Below the pieces are notes generated by a model, which saw nothing but the letters and a program-made list of their open reading frames with translations, made no database searches and was not told where the DNA came from. The position numbers and the translations under genes were made by a program. From Ramlibacter sp. Leaf400 (GTDB lineage Bacteria > Pseudomonadota > Gammaproteobacteria > Burkholderiales > Burkholderiaceae_C), in NCBI RefSeq assembly GCF_001424545.1, contig NZ_LMQL01000011.1:38593-102592 (forward strand): a stretch of DNA of 64,000 nt, given 5' to 3'. Shown piece after piece: positions 44,196 through 52,526 of this stretch (position 1 is the stretch's first letter; every line of letters begins with the position of its first letter).

Positions 44196-45899
44196 TCACT
44201 TGCGCGCGAGCGCCGCCTCGCGGATCGCGCTCAGCGTGCCGCGGGTGGTGATCACCTCCGGATCCAGCACCACCTCGATCAGCGTGCCCTGCGGCCGCTC
44301 CAGGGCCGCCACCAGCTCGGGCTCGAACTGCGCCGTCGTCGTGATGCGCACGCCCTCGTAGCCGTAGGCCTTGGCCAGCGCGGCGAAGTCCGGGTTGGCC
44401 AGGTGGGTGCCGTGCACGTGGCCCGGGTACTCGCGCTCCTGGTGCATGCGGATGGTCCCGAACATGCCGTTGTTCAGCAGCACCACGATGCTCTTGGCGC
44501 CGATTTGCGCCGCCGTGGCCAGCTCCTGCCCGTTCATCAGGAAGTCGCCATCCCCGGCGATGGTGAAGCCCACGCGGCCCGTCACGATGTTGGCCGCGAT
44601 GCCCGCCGGCACGCCGTAGCCCATGGCGCCCCCGGTCGGCGCCGCCTGCGTCTTGAAGCCCTTGGCCAGGCCGTGGTGCCGGAAGAAGCGGTGCACCCAG
44701 CTGGCGAAGTTGCCGGCGCCGTTGGTCAGCACCGCATCGGCCGGCAGGTGCTTCTGCAGCACCGCCACGATGGCCGGCATGTCGATGTCGCCGGGCAGCG
44801 GCTGCGGCACCAGGTTGGCCTCGTAGTCGGCGTGCGCGGCCTCCGCCCAGGCCTGCCAGGGCAGCTCGGGCGGCGCCGCGAGCACCTCCAGCGACCGAGC
44901 CGCCGCGTTCATCGTGGCGTTGATCGCCAGGTCGGCGTGGTAGACGCGGTTCAGCTCCTCGGCGCTGGCGTGGATGTGCACCAGCTTCTGCCGGGGCCTG
45001 GGCGGCTGCAGCAGCGTGTAGCCGCCGGTCGTCATCTCGCCCAGCCGCGGGCCGATGGCCAGCACCAGGTCGCTCTCGCGGATGCGCGCCGCCAGCTTGG
45101 GATTGATGCCGATGCCCACGTCGCCCGCGTACAGCGGGTGGTGGTTGTCGAAGGTGTCCTGGAAGCGGAAGGCATTGCCCACCGGAAGCTTCCAGTTCTC
45201 GGCAAAGCGCTGCAGCGCCTGGGCGGCCTGCGGCGTCCAGCCGCCACCGCCGGCGATGACGAAGGGGCGGTGCGCCGCCAGCAGCATCTCGCGCAGACGG
45301 CGCAGCGAGCCGGGATCGCTCCACGCCTCGGCCGGCTCCACCCGCGGCAGCGGCGCGGCGGTGGTGGTCTGGACGAGCATGTCCTCGGGCAGGACCAGCA
45401 CCACCGGGCCCGGCCGCCCGTTCATCGCGGTGGCAAAGGCGCGGGCGACGTACTCGGGGATGCGGTCGGCCGAGTCGATGCGCTCCACCCGCTTGGCCAT
45501 GCCCTTGGTGCTGGGCCCGAAGAAGCTGGTGTACTCGACCTCCTGGAAAGCCTCGCGGTCGCGCTGGTCGGAGGCGACGTCGCCGACGAACAGCACCATG
45601 GGCGTCGAGTCCTGGAAGGCCGTGTGCACGCCGATGGACGCGTTGGTGGCCCCCGGCCCGCGGGTGACGAAGCACACGCCCGGCCGGCCGGTGAGCTTGC
45701 CGGCCGCCTCGGCCATGAAGGCGGCGCCGCCTTCCTGCCGGTTGATGACGAAACGGATGTGGTCGCGCCAGGCGTGGAAGCCGTCGAGCACCGCCAGGTA
45801 GCTCTCGCCGGGGACGCCGAAGGCGTGGGTGACGCCCTGGGCCACCAGGCATTCGACGATCAGGTGGCCGGCGATCGTGGGAGCGCGTTCCGTGGACAT
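44196..45899 (-). CDS. thiamine diphosphate-dependent enzyme, acetolactate synthase-like
   Basis: 567 residues with the three-domain ThDP fold. The N-terminal Pyr domain has VINRQEGGAAFMAEA with catalytic Glu56. The central domain and the C-terminal PP domain (TIAGDGDFLMNGQELATAAQ through VVLLNNGM, the GDG-NN metal/ThDP motif) follow. It is not encoded with a regulatory small subunit, so it is probably not biosynthetic acetolactate synthase; it may be a carboligase or decarboxylase of the neighbouring catabolic locus. It is divergent from the tetR gene, with a TTAAC-N6-GTGAA operator between them. Confidence 0.85.
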   Translation of the reverse strand: MSTERAPTIAGHLIVECLVAQGVTHAFGVPGESYLAVLDGFHAWRDHIRFVINRQEGGAAFMAEAAGKLTGRPGVCFVTRGPGATNASIGVHTAFQDSTPMVLFVGDVASDQRDREAFQEVEYTSFFGPSTKGMAKRVERIDSADRIPEYVARAFATAMNGRPGPVVLVLPEDMLVQTTTAAPLPRVEPAEAWSDPGSLRRLREMLLAAHRPFVIAGGGGWTPQAAQALQRFAENWKLPVGNAFRFQDTFDNHHPLYAGDVGIGINPKLAARIRESDLVLAIGPRLGEMTTGGYTLLQPPRPRQKLVHIHASAEELNRVYHADLAINATMNAAARSLEVLAAPPELPWQAWAEAAHADYEANLVPQPLPGDIDMPAIVAVLQKHLPADAVLTNGAGNFASWVHRFFRHHGLAKGFKTQAAPTGGAMGYGVPAGIAANIVTGRVGFTIAGDGDFLMNGQELATAAQIGAKSIVVLLNNGMFGTIRMHQEREYPGHVHGTHLANPDFAALAKAYGYEGVRITTTAQFEPELVAALERPQGTLIEVVLDPEVITTRGTLSAIREAALARK

Positions 45900-45911
45900 G
45901 GCTTGACTTTA

Positions 45912-45927
45912 TTAACCAGTGAGTGAA
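45912..45927. promoter_or_regulatory. TetR operator candidate, site 1
   Basis: TTAAC-CAGTGA-GTGAA, a 16-bp imperfect dyad between the ThDP gene and tetR. It matches site 2 (TTCAC-N6-GTGAA) in arms and spacing. It overlaps the start region of both divergent transcripts. Confidence 0.6.
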
Positions 45928-45937
45928 TTATCGAACG

Positions 45938-46600
45938 ATGACCCGAAGCCCCAGGCTGCAGGCCGCGCCCGCCGCGGAAGAGCGTGTGCGCGACGCCGAC
46001 CGATCGCAGAGCACCATCTTAGCGGCGGCCCGCGACGAGTTCGCGGAGCTCGGACTGGGCGGCGCCCGCATGGACCGCATCGCCGAGCGCGCGGGCCTGA
46101 ACAAGCGCCTGATCTACTACTACTTCCAGGACAAGGAGTCGCTGTTCCAGGCGGTGCTGGAGCAGTCCTACCGGGACATCCGCGAGGCCGAGCGCCAGCT
46201 CAACCTGCTGGAGCTGCGCCCCGCCGATGCGCTGCGGCGCCTGGTGGAGTTCACCTGGTCCTACTACCTGGACCACCCCGAATTCCTCACCCTGCTGAAC
46301 AGCGCCAACCTGCACAAGGCCCGGCACCTGCAGGAGTCGCAGCGGGCACGCCAGCTGAACTCGCCGCTGATCGAGATGCTGGCGCAGATCCTGGAGCGCG
46401 GGCGCAAGGACGGCAGCTTCCGCGGCGGCGTCGATCCGCTGCAGCTGTACATCTCCATCGCCGGGATGTCCTACTTCTACCTCTCCAACAACCACACCCT
46501 GTCGGCCATCTTCGGGCGCGACCTGCTCTCGGCCAAGGCGCGCCAGGAGCGGCTCACGCACATGTGCGACGTGATCCTCGGGTATGCCCTGAGGGACTGA
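45938..46600 (+). CDS. TetR-family transcriptional regulator
   Basis: 220 residues. The N-terminal HTH has ILAAARDEFAELGLGGARMDRIAERAGLNKRLIYYYFQDKE (positions about 25-65, split), the TetR signature. The C-terminal domain resembles TetR_C (YsiA-like) with HPEFLTLLNSANLHKARHLQ. ATG 45938 is chosen; a GTG at 45923 would overlap operator site 1. It probably represses its own gene, the ThDP gene and the operon starting at 46700, because matching dyads are present at both promoters. Confidence 0.9.
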   Translation: MTRSPRLQAAPAAEERVRDADRSQSTILAAARDEFAELGLGGARMDRIAERAGLNKRLIYYYFQDKESLFQAVLEQSYRDIREAERQLNLLELRPADALRRLVEFTWSYYLDHPEFLTLLNSANLHKARHLQESQRARQLNSPLIEMLAQILERGRKDGSFRGGVDPLQLYISIAGMSYFYLSNNHTLSAIFGRDLLSAKARQERLTHMCDVILGYALRD

Positions 46601-46623
46601 GAGCGCGGCCGTCCCGGTCGCGC

Positions 46624-46666
46624 TTGCGTGCGGCGAAGCCTTCCCTATAATTCACCGGATAGTGAA
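46624..46666 (+). promoter_or_regulatory. promoter of DUF993 operon with TetR operator site 2
   Basis: TTGCGT (46624-46629), 16 bp, TATAAT (46646-46651, perfect -10). The dyad TTCAC-CGGATA-GTGAA (46651-46666) shares one base with the -10 box, so binding would block RNA polymerase. The arms match site 1 at 45912-45927. Confidence 0.7.
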
Positions 46667-46699
46667 TTAAACAAGCAACTCACTCCAGGAGACACAGCG

Positions 46700-47677
46700 A
46701 TGCTGAAGAGACGAGCCCTTGCCTTCTCCCTGGCCGGCCTGGCCGCCCTCGCGCCTTTCGGCGCCTCGGCGCAGGGCGGCTACCCGAACAAGCCGATCCG
46801 CGTGATCGTGCCCTTCGCCGCCGGCAGCACCACCGACATCATTGCCCGCGCCATCACCGACAAGATGGGGCAGAGCATGGGCCAGCAGCTCGTGGTGGAG
46901 AACCGGGGCGGCGCCAGCGGCACCATCGGCCAGGCGGCGGTGGCCCAGTCGGCGCCGGACGGCTACACGGTCATGATCCATTCGTCCTCGCACACGGTCA
47001 GCCCGCACACGTTCGCCAAGCTGCCATTCGACACCGAGAAGGACTTCATCGGCGTGACCCCCATCTCCAGCACGCCCAACGTGCTGGTGATCTCGCCCTC
47101 CAAGAACATGAAGACCCTGGGCGAGCTGCTCACGGCCGCGCGCTCCAGGCCGGGCAGCATGAACTTCGCCTCCGCCGGCCAGGGCAGCGCCACCCACCTG
47201 AACGCCGAGAAGTTCAAGCTGGCCGCGAAGATCGACGCGCAGAACATCCCCTTCAAGGGCTCCGCCGAGGCGGTGACCGAGGTGATGGCCGGCCGCGTGG
47301 ACTACTACTTCTCGCCGATCGCGCCGGTGATCGGCCAGATCCGCAACGGCCAGCTGGTCCCGCTGGCGGTGGGCTCGCCCAAGCGCGCCGCCGCGCTGCC
47401 CAACGTGCCGACCACGGCCGAAGCCGGCGTGCCCGGCTCCGAGTTCAACTTCTGGATCGGCATGATGGTGCCGGCCAAGACTCCGCGCGAGATCGTCAGC
47501 CGCCTGCACGACGAGGTGGTCAAGGCGCTCAACACGCCGGAGGTCAAGGAGCGTTTCACGACGCTCGGCGCCGATGCCTGGACGCTTTCGCCGGAGCAGT
47601 TCGACGCCTACATCCGCGAGGAGATCCGCAGCAACGCTGCGCTGGTCAAGGCCGCCGGCCTGGAAGTGCAGAAGTAA
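46700..47677 (+). CDS. tripartite tricarboxylate (Bug-family) periplasmic binding protein
   Basis: 325 residues. The signal peptide is MLKRRALAFSLAGLAALAPF...SAQG. The mature protein starts YPNKPIRVIVPFAAGSTTDIIAR, the Bug signature. Ligand-loop regions include ENRGGASGTIGQAAVAQSAPDGYT. CAGGAGA gives a good ribosome-binding site; longer upstream starts cross the operator. Bug proteins bind carboxylates and work with TctAB permeases or as sensors; no TctAB is adjacent, so it is an orphan. It heads the operon. Confidence 0.93.
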   Translation: MLKRRALAFSLAGLAALAPFGASAQGGYPNKPIRVIVPFAAGSTTDIIARAITDKMGQSMGQQLVVENRGGASGTIGQAAVAQSAPDGYTVMIHSSSHTVSPHTFAKLPFDTEKDFIGVTPISSTPNVLVISPSKNMKTLGELLTAARSRPGSMNFASAGQGSATHLNAEKFKLAAKIDAQNIPFKGSAEAVTEVMAGRVDYYFSPIAPVIGQIRNGQLVPLAVGSPKRAAALPNVPTTAEAGVPGSEFNFWIGMMVPAKTPREIVSRLHDEVVKALNTPEVKERFTTLGADAWTLSPEQFDAYIREEIRSNAALVKAAGLEVQK

Positions 47678-47732
47678 ACCGCCCCGCCGGCCCCACGCAC
47701 GGGCCGGCTCCCAACCCGAAGGACCCGAAACC

Positions 47733-48896
47733 ATGGCCACCCAGCGCCTCGGAATCATCATGCACGGCGTCACCGGACGCATGGGCATGAACCAGCACCT
47801 GATCCGCTCCATCGTCGCCATCCGCAACCAGGGCGGCGTGACGCTGTCCAACGGCGACAAGGTGATGCCGGACCCCATCCTGATCGGCCGCAATGCCGAG
47901 AAGATCGAGGCCCTGGCCCGCACCCACAAGATCGAGCGCTGGGGCACCGACCTCGACAAGGCGCTGGCCAACAAGGAGGACACCGTCTTCTTCGACGCCG
48001 GCACCACCCAGATGCGCCCCACCCTGCTGGCCAAGGCGCTGCGCGCCGGCAAGCATGTGTACTGCGAGAAGCCGATCGCCACCACGCTGGCCGAAGCCAT
48101 GGACATCGCCAGGACGGCGCAGAAGTCGGGCCTCAAGCACGGGGCAGTGCAGGACAAGCTGTTCCTGCCCGGCCTGCGCAAGCTGGACATGCTGCGCCGC
48201 GCCGGCTTCTTCGGCCGCATCCTGTCGCTGCGGCTGGAGTTCGGGTACTGGGTGTTCGAGGGCGACCTGCAGCCGATCCAGCGCCCCAGCTGGAACTACC
48301 GCACCGAGGACGGCGGCGGGATGATCCTGGACATGATGTGCCACTGGCGCTACGTGCTGGACAACCTGTTCGGCGAGGTCAAGTCGATCTCCTGCCTGGG
48401 CGCCACCCACATCCCCGAGCGCTGGGACGAACAGGGCAACAAGTACCATGCGACGGCCGACGACGCGGCCTACGCGATCGCCGAGATCACTGGCCACGAC
48501 GGCGAGCCGATCATCGCCCAGCTGAACATGTCGTGGGCCACGCGCGTGCGCCGCGACGACCTGGTGACCTTCCACGTCGACGGCACGCACGGCTCCGCCG
48601 TCGCCACGCTGACCGAGTGCCGCGCCCAGAGCCGCGTCGCCACGCCGCGCCCGATCTGGAACCCCGAGGTCAAGCAGCCGATGAACTTCTTCGACCAGTG
48701 GCAGGAAGTGCCCGACACGGAGTTCTACGACAACGGCTTCAAGATTCAGTGGGAGCACTTCATCCGCCACGTGGTGGAAGACGCGCCCTACAGCTGGACC
48801 CTGCCCGACGGCGCCAAGGGCGTGCAGCTGGTCGAGGCCGCGCTGCAAAGCTGGAAGGAACGCCGCTTCGTCCACGTGCCGGCGCTGCAGTTCTGA
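47733..48896 (+). CDS. Gfo/Idh/MocA-family oxidoreductase
   Basis: 387 residues with an N-terminal Rossmann fold (GIIMHGVTGRMGMNQHL; then LRAGKHVYCEKPIATTLAEA with the EKP catalytic-Lys motif) and a C-terminal alpha/beta substrate domain (DGGGMILDMMCHWRYVLDNLFGE, with the His of the family). It would oxidise or reduce a sugar, cyclitol or sugar acid with NAD(P). It is the second gene of the operon, directly before the DUF993 gene. The substrate is unknown. Confidence 0.9.
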   Translation: MATQRLGIIMHGVTGRMGMNQHLIRSIVAIRNQGGVTLSNGDKVMPDPILIGRNAEKIEALARTHKIERWGTDLDKALANKEDTVFFDAGTTQMRPTLLAKALRAGKHVYCEKPIATTLAEAMDIARTAQKSGLKHGAVQDKLFLPGLRKLDMLRRAGFFGRILSLRLEFGYWVFEGDLQPIQRPSWNYRTEDGGGMILDMMCHWRYVLDNLFGEVKSISCLGATHIPERWDEQGNKYHATADDAAYAIAEITGHDGEPIIAQLNMSWATRVRRDDLVTFHVDGTHGSAVATLTECRAQSRVATPRPIWNPEVKQPMNFFDQWQEVPDTEFYDNGFKIQWEHFIRHVVEDAPYSWTLPDGAKGVQLVEAALQSWKERRFVHVPALQF

Positions 48897-48906
48897 GGGC
48901 GAAGTC

Positions 48907-50094
48907 ATGGCCACCTTCCTGAAGCTGCCGACGCGCTCCGGCGCGCTGGAGGACTACACCGTCCGGGGCGCCACGCCGGTGCAGCCCGCCAAGGGCGTGA
49001 AGTTCAACCGAATCGCCTACTCGGCCGCGCACGTCGTCGCCGACCCGCTGGCGGCGGTCGACCCGTGGCTCACCGCCGCACTCGACTGGGACGCCACCAT
49101 CGCCTACCGCCAGCGCCTCTGGTCGCTCGGCCTGGGCGTGGCCGAAGCCATGGACACGGCCCAGCGCGGCATGGGCCTGGACTGGCCCACGTCGCTGGAG
49201 CTGGTCCGGCGTTCGCTGGACGCGGCGCGCGACTACCCGGGCGCGCTGGTCGCCTCGGGCTGCGGCACCGACCACCTCGCGCTCGACGAAGTGAAGACCG
49301 TCGACGACGTGATCCGCGGCTACGAGGAGCAGATGGCCGCCATCGAGAAGCTGGGCGGCAAGCTGATCATCATGGCCAGCCGCGCGCTGGCCCGCGTGGC
49401 GCGCAATCCCGGCGACTACGAGCGCGTCTACGGCCGCATCCTGTCGCAGGCCAAGCAGCCGGTGGTGTTGCACTGGCTGGGCGAGATGTTCGATCCGGCA
49501 CTGGCCGGCTACTGGGGCGGCCGCGATGTCGACGCCGCGATGGCCACCGCCCTGGGCGTGATCGCCGCGCACCCGGACAAGGTCGACGGCATCAAGATCT
49601 CGCTGCTGGACAAGGACAAGGAGATCGCCATGCGGCGCCGCCTGCCTGCGGGCGTGCGCATGTACACGGGCGACGACTTCAACTATGCCGAGCTGATCGC
49701 CGGCGACGGCTTCGGCAGCGAACCCACGCACGGCAAGAGCGATGCGCTGCTGGGCATCTTCGACGCCATCGCACCGGCGGCCAGCGCCGCCCTGGGCGAG
49801 CTGGCGCAGGGCAACCTCGAGCGCTTCCACGCCATCCTCGGGCCGACCGTGCCGCTGTCGCGCCACATCTTCGCGGCGCCCACGCGGTTCTACAAAACCG
49901 GCGTGGTGTTCATGGCCTGGCTCAATGGCCACCAGAAGCACTTCACCATGGTCGGCGGCCAGCAGAGCACGCGCAGCCTGCCGCACCTGGCCGAGCTGTT
50001 CCGGCTGGCCGATGCGGCCAACCTGCTGGAGCAGCCGGACCTGGCGGTGCGCCGCATGAACACGCTTCTGGCCCTGCACGGCGTCGGGGCCTGA
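48907..50094 (+). CDS. DUF993 (dihydrodipicolinate synthase-like) protein
   Basis: 395 residues, probably a TIM barrel. It contains FNRIAYSAAHVVADPLA, LIIMASRALARVA, KQPVVLHWLGEMFDP and VDGIKISLLDKDKE with a Lys in the position typical of a class I aldolase/DHDPS Schiff-base strand (inference). It starts 10 bp after the oxidoreductase gene. DUF993 proteins are known to me only as uncharacterised partners of Gfo/Idh/MocA and sugar isomerase genes; an aldolase or lyase role is plausible. Confidence 0.8.
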   Translation: MATFLKLPTRSGALEDYTVRGATPVQPAKGVKFNRIAYSAAHVVADPLAAVDPWLTAALDWDATIAYRQRLWSLGLGVAEAMDTAQRGMGLDWPTSLELVRRSLDAARDYPGALVASGCGTDHLALDEVKTVDDVIRGYEEQMAAIEKLGGKLIIMASRALARVARNPGDYERVYGRILSQAKQPVVLHWLGEMFDPALAGYWGGRDVDAAMATALGVIAAHPDKVDGIKISLLDKDKEIAMRRRLPAGVRMYTGDDFNYAELIAGDGFGSEPTHGKSDALLGIFDAIAPAASAALGELAQGNLERFHAILGPTVPLSRHIFAAPTRFYKTGVVFMAWLNGHQKHFTMVGGQQSTRSLPHLAELFRLADAANLLEQPDLAVRRMNTLLALHGVGA

Positions 50095-50098
50095 CGCG

Positions 50099-51010
50099 AT
50101 GCGCGACTTCTCGCAGGACCACCGCTGGCTGTCGATCAACACGGCCACCGTGCGCAAGAGCCGGGGCCAGGAAGTCCCGCTGCCCGAGATCCTGGACGCC
50201 TGCGCGCGGCGCGGCATCCGCGCCGTGTCGCCCTGGCGCGACCAGGTGGCGGCGACGGGCCTGGCCGAGGTCTCGCGGCAGGTCAAGGCGCACGGCCTGG
50301 CGCTGTCCGGCTACTGCCGCGGCGGCATGTTCACCGCCACCGACGACGGCGGCCTGAAGGCGGCGGACGACGACAACCGGCGCGCGCTGGACGAGGCACG
50401 CGAGCTCGACGCCACCTGCCTGGTGCTGGTGGTGGGCGCCCTGCCCGGCGCGCTGGCGGGCAAGGCGGCGCACAAGAACATCGCGTTGTCACGCCAGCAG
50501 GTCCACGACGGTATCGGCCGCCTGCTGGAGCATTCGCGCGCGGCCGGAATGCCGCTGGCCATCGAGCCGCTGCACCCGATGTACGCGGCCGACCGGGCCT
50601 GCATCAACACGATGGAGCACGCGCTGGACGTGTGCGACGCGCTCGACCCGCTGCCGCGCAGCGGCGCGGACCCGGAAGGGCCACCGCAAGCGGCGGCCCT
50701 GGGCGTCGCGGTGGACGTCTACCACGTGTGGTGGGACCCGAAGCTGCGCGAACAGATCGAACGCGCGGGCCGTGAACGCCTGCTGGCCTTCCACGTGTGC
50801 GACTGGCTCACGCCCACGCGCGACCTGCTCAACGACCGGGGGATGATGGGTGATGGTGTCATCGACATCCCGCGGATCCGAGGCTGGGTGGAGGAGCAGG
50901 GGTTCGAGGGGTACAGCGAGGTGGAGATCTTTTCGGCGCAGGATTGGTGGCAGCGGGAGATGGGCGAGGTGTTGGATACCTGCATCGCGCGGCATCGCAG
51001 TTCGGTCTGA
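50099..51010 (+). CDS. sugar phosphate isomerase/epimerase-like TIM-barrel protein
   Basis: 303 residues of the AP-endonuclease-2-like (xylose isomerase-like) barrel. Evidence: GIRAVSPWRDQVAATG, LAIEPLHPMYAADRACINT (metal-ligand Glu in the IEP motif), VDVYHVWWDP, FHVCDWL, and YSEVEIFSAQDWW with the C-terminal metal Glu. It is last in the operon, 4 bp after the DUF993 stop. Members include inosose dehydratase and hydroxypyruvate isomerase. A terminator follows at 51094-51115. Confidence 0.88.
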   Translation: MRDFSQDHRWLSINTATVRKSRGQEVPLPEILDACARRGIRAVSPWRDQVAATGLAEVSRQVKAHGLALSGYCRGGMFTATDDGGLKAADDDNRRALDEARELDATCLVLVVGALPGALAGKAAHKNIALSRQQVHDGIGRLLEHSRAAGMPLAIEPLHPMYAADRACINTMEHALDVCDALDPLPRSGADPEGPPQAAALGVAVDVYHVWWDPKLREQIERAGRERLLAFHVCDWLTPTRDLLNDRGMMGDGVIDIPRIRGWVEEQGFEGYSEVEIFSAQDWWQREMGEVLDTCIARHRSSV

Positions 51011-51093
51011 TTTTCGAGGCAGCGCGCCCGCGCGGCAGGCGGCCACCACCGTGTCCAGTGGCAGGAGGCCCCGGAAAACGACCCCCAAAGAAA

Positions 51094-51115
51094 AAGCGCG
51101 GCCAGGGCCGCGCTT
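51094..51115. terminator. intrinsic terminator between convergent genes
   Basis: The stem AAGCGCGGCC-AG-GGCCGCGCTT (10 bp) has an A-run on the left and TGCTTCTT on the right. It lies between the isomerase-like gene and the convergent bactofilin gene. Confidence 0.85.
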
Positions 51116-51139
51116 GCTTCTTCCGGAGGGCGAAAACGC

Positions 51140-51658
51140 TCAGGCGACCTGCAGCTTGGGCGTGCTGGTGCCGCGGGCGGTGCCGGTGCCGGTGGCGCTG
51201 GACGAAGGGGTGGCGCCGAACTCGATCTCGCCGGAGAGCTGGCCGCCCTCCTCGATCACGACCTTGCCGTAGCGGATGCGGCCGGTGACCTTGCCGGTGG
51301 AGTAGATCACCAGCTTCTGGCGCACGGTCAGGTTGCCGTCGAACGAGCCGCGGATCTCGGCCACGTCGATCTCGGCCGAGCCCTTGAAGGAGCCGCGCTC
51401 GGAAATCTGGATCATGCGCGAGTCCATGGTGGCCTCGACCGAACCCTCGACCACCAGCGTGTCGCAGTCCGTGATCTCCACGCCCTTGAGCTTGATGTTC
51501 GGTCCGACGGTCAGCTTGGCTTCGCCTTCCTGCACCGGCGCGGTGTTGGCGGCGGGGGCAGTCGTGACGGCAGGGGTGCTCAGGGCGGCGCCGTTCGGGG
51601 TGTTCGGACGCACGTCTTCGCGCTTGCCGTTGTTGAAGAAGGGGGACTGCAGTGCCAT
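51140..51658 (-). CDS. bactofilin family cytoskeletal protein
   Basis: 172 residues. Disordered ends flank a central beta-helix domain of about 110 residues (LTVGPNIKLKGVEITDCDTLVVEGSVEA, then GSFKGSAEIDVAEIRGSFDGNLTV and GKVTGRIRYGKVVIEEGGQLSG), the polymer-forming DUF583 fold. Bactofilins self-assemble without nucleotides and guide wall enzymes or envelope complexes. AGAGGAA precedes the ATG at 51658; the longer upstream frame is not used. Confidence 0.93.
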   Translation of the reverse strand: MALQSPFFNNGKREDVRPNTPNGAALSTPAVTTAPAANTAPVQEGEAKLTVGPNIKLKGVEITDCDTLVVEGSVEATMDSRMIQISERGSFKGSAEIDVAEIRGSFDGNLTVRQKLVIYSTGKVTGRIRYGKVVIEEGGQLSGEIEFGATPSSSATGTGTARGTSTPKLQVA

Positions 51659-51851
51659 CGGAATTCCTCTCAGTGGGGTGGTTGAACCCTGCATGCTAGG
51701 GATGAGGTTGCTTACAAGCACGCTTGGCTCAGCAAGTTCCGTAACCGTTTACATGCCACGGCAAAGCAGCTCATCGGCCACACATCGTGTAACACGCGTT
51801 GCGGGCCTTGTCTGCTCGTCGCACGATGAGGTCTCGAGAGGAGAAGCAGGA

Positions 51852-52523
51852 ATGAAGAAGAGCTGGGTGGCGCTTGCGATGTCGCTGGCGGTCTGGGGCG
51901 CACAAGCGCAGGAAGTTTTCGACATCGGCGCGGGCAACCTGCTGGCCGTGCTGCGCGAGTCGGCCGGCAGCAACCAGGAGCGCGAGACGCTGCAGCCCTA
52001 TGGCACGCTGCGGGCGCAGCTTCCCGACGGCAGCGAGGTGGAACTGGAGACCAGCTGGTTCCGCTACGTGGGCGACATGCACATCCGCCTGGTGTTCGAC
52101 AGCCGGGCCCAGCTCCAGAGCGCCTCGCCCGACGACCTCGACCGGCTGCGGCTGGACCCCGAAGAAGCCTTGCAGGTCGCGGTGCAGAACATGCGCCGCA
52201 CCTACGGCGAGCCCACGGTGCGGCCCTGGCGCGGCGGCCTGATGCAGGTGCTGGGCCGCGCCGACGACTTGAACAGCAGCTACTTCCTCGACCGGCCCTT
52301 CTGGCGGTCGCTGGAGGCGCGCCATGCCCAGGGGCTGGTGGTGGCGGTGCCGCAGCGCGGCGGCCTGCTGTACGCACCGGCCGACGACGAGGAGGCGGTG
52401 GCGGCCCTGCGCTTCAGCGCCGCGGCGCTCTACGCGGGCTCCAACCGCAGCCGCGTGTCGTCGGCGCTGTACCTGTTCCGCGAGGGACGCTGGTCGGTGT
52501 TCCAGCCCCCGATGACGCGCTGA
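51852..52523 (+). CDS. secreted/periplasmic protein of unknown function, 223 aa
   Basis: The signal peptide is MKKSWVALAMSLAVWGAQAQ (1-20, AQA-Q cleavage). The mature part is acidic, with no Cys and no motif I know. Segments such as YGTLRAQLPDGSEVELETSW, VQNMRRTYGEPTVRPWRG and SALYLFREGRWSVFQPP suggest a compact alpha/beta fold. A purine-rich stretch (GAGAGGAGAAGCAGGA) precedes the ATG. It ends 3 bp from the convergent gspB-like stop. Confidence 0.75.
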   Translation: MKKSWVALAMSLAVWGAQAQEVFDIGAGNLLAVLRESAGSNQERETLQPYGTLRAQLPDGSEVELETSWFRYVGDMHIRLVFDSRAQLQSASPDDLDRLRLDPEEALQVAVQNMRRTYGEPTVRPWRGGLMQVLGRADDLNSSYFLDRPFWRSLEARHAQGLVVAVPQRGGLLYAPADDEEAVAALRFSAAALYAGSNRSRVSSALYLFREGRWSVFQPPMTR

Positions 52524-52526
52524 GCG

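Noticed and set aside
44196..45899. Biosynthetic acetolactate synthase (ilvB)
   Set aside because: There is no ilvH/ilvC neighbour; it is divergent from a TetR gene and shares an operator motif with a catabolic operon.
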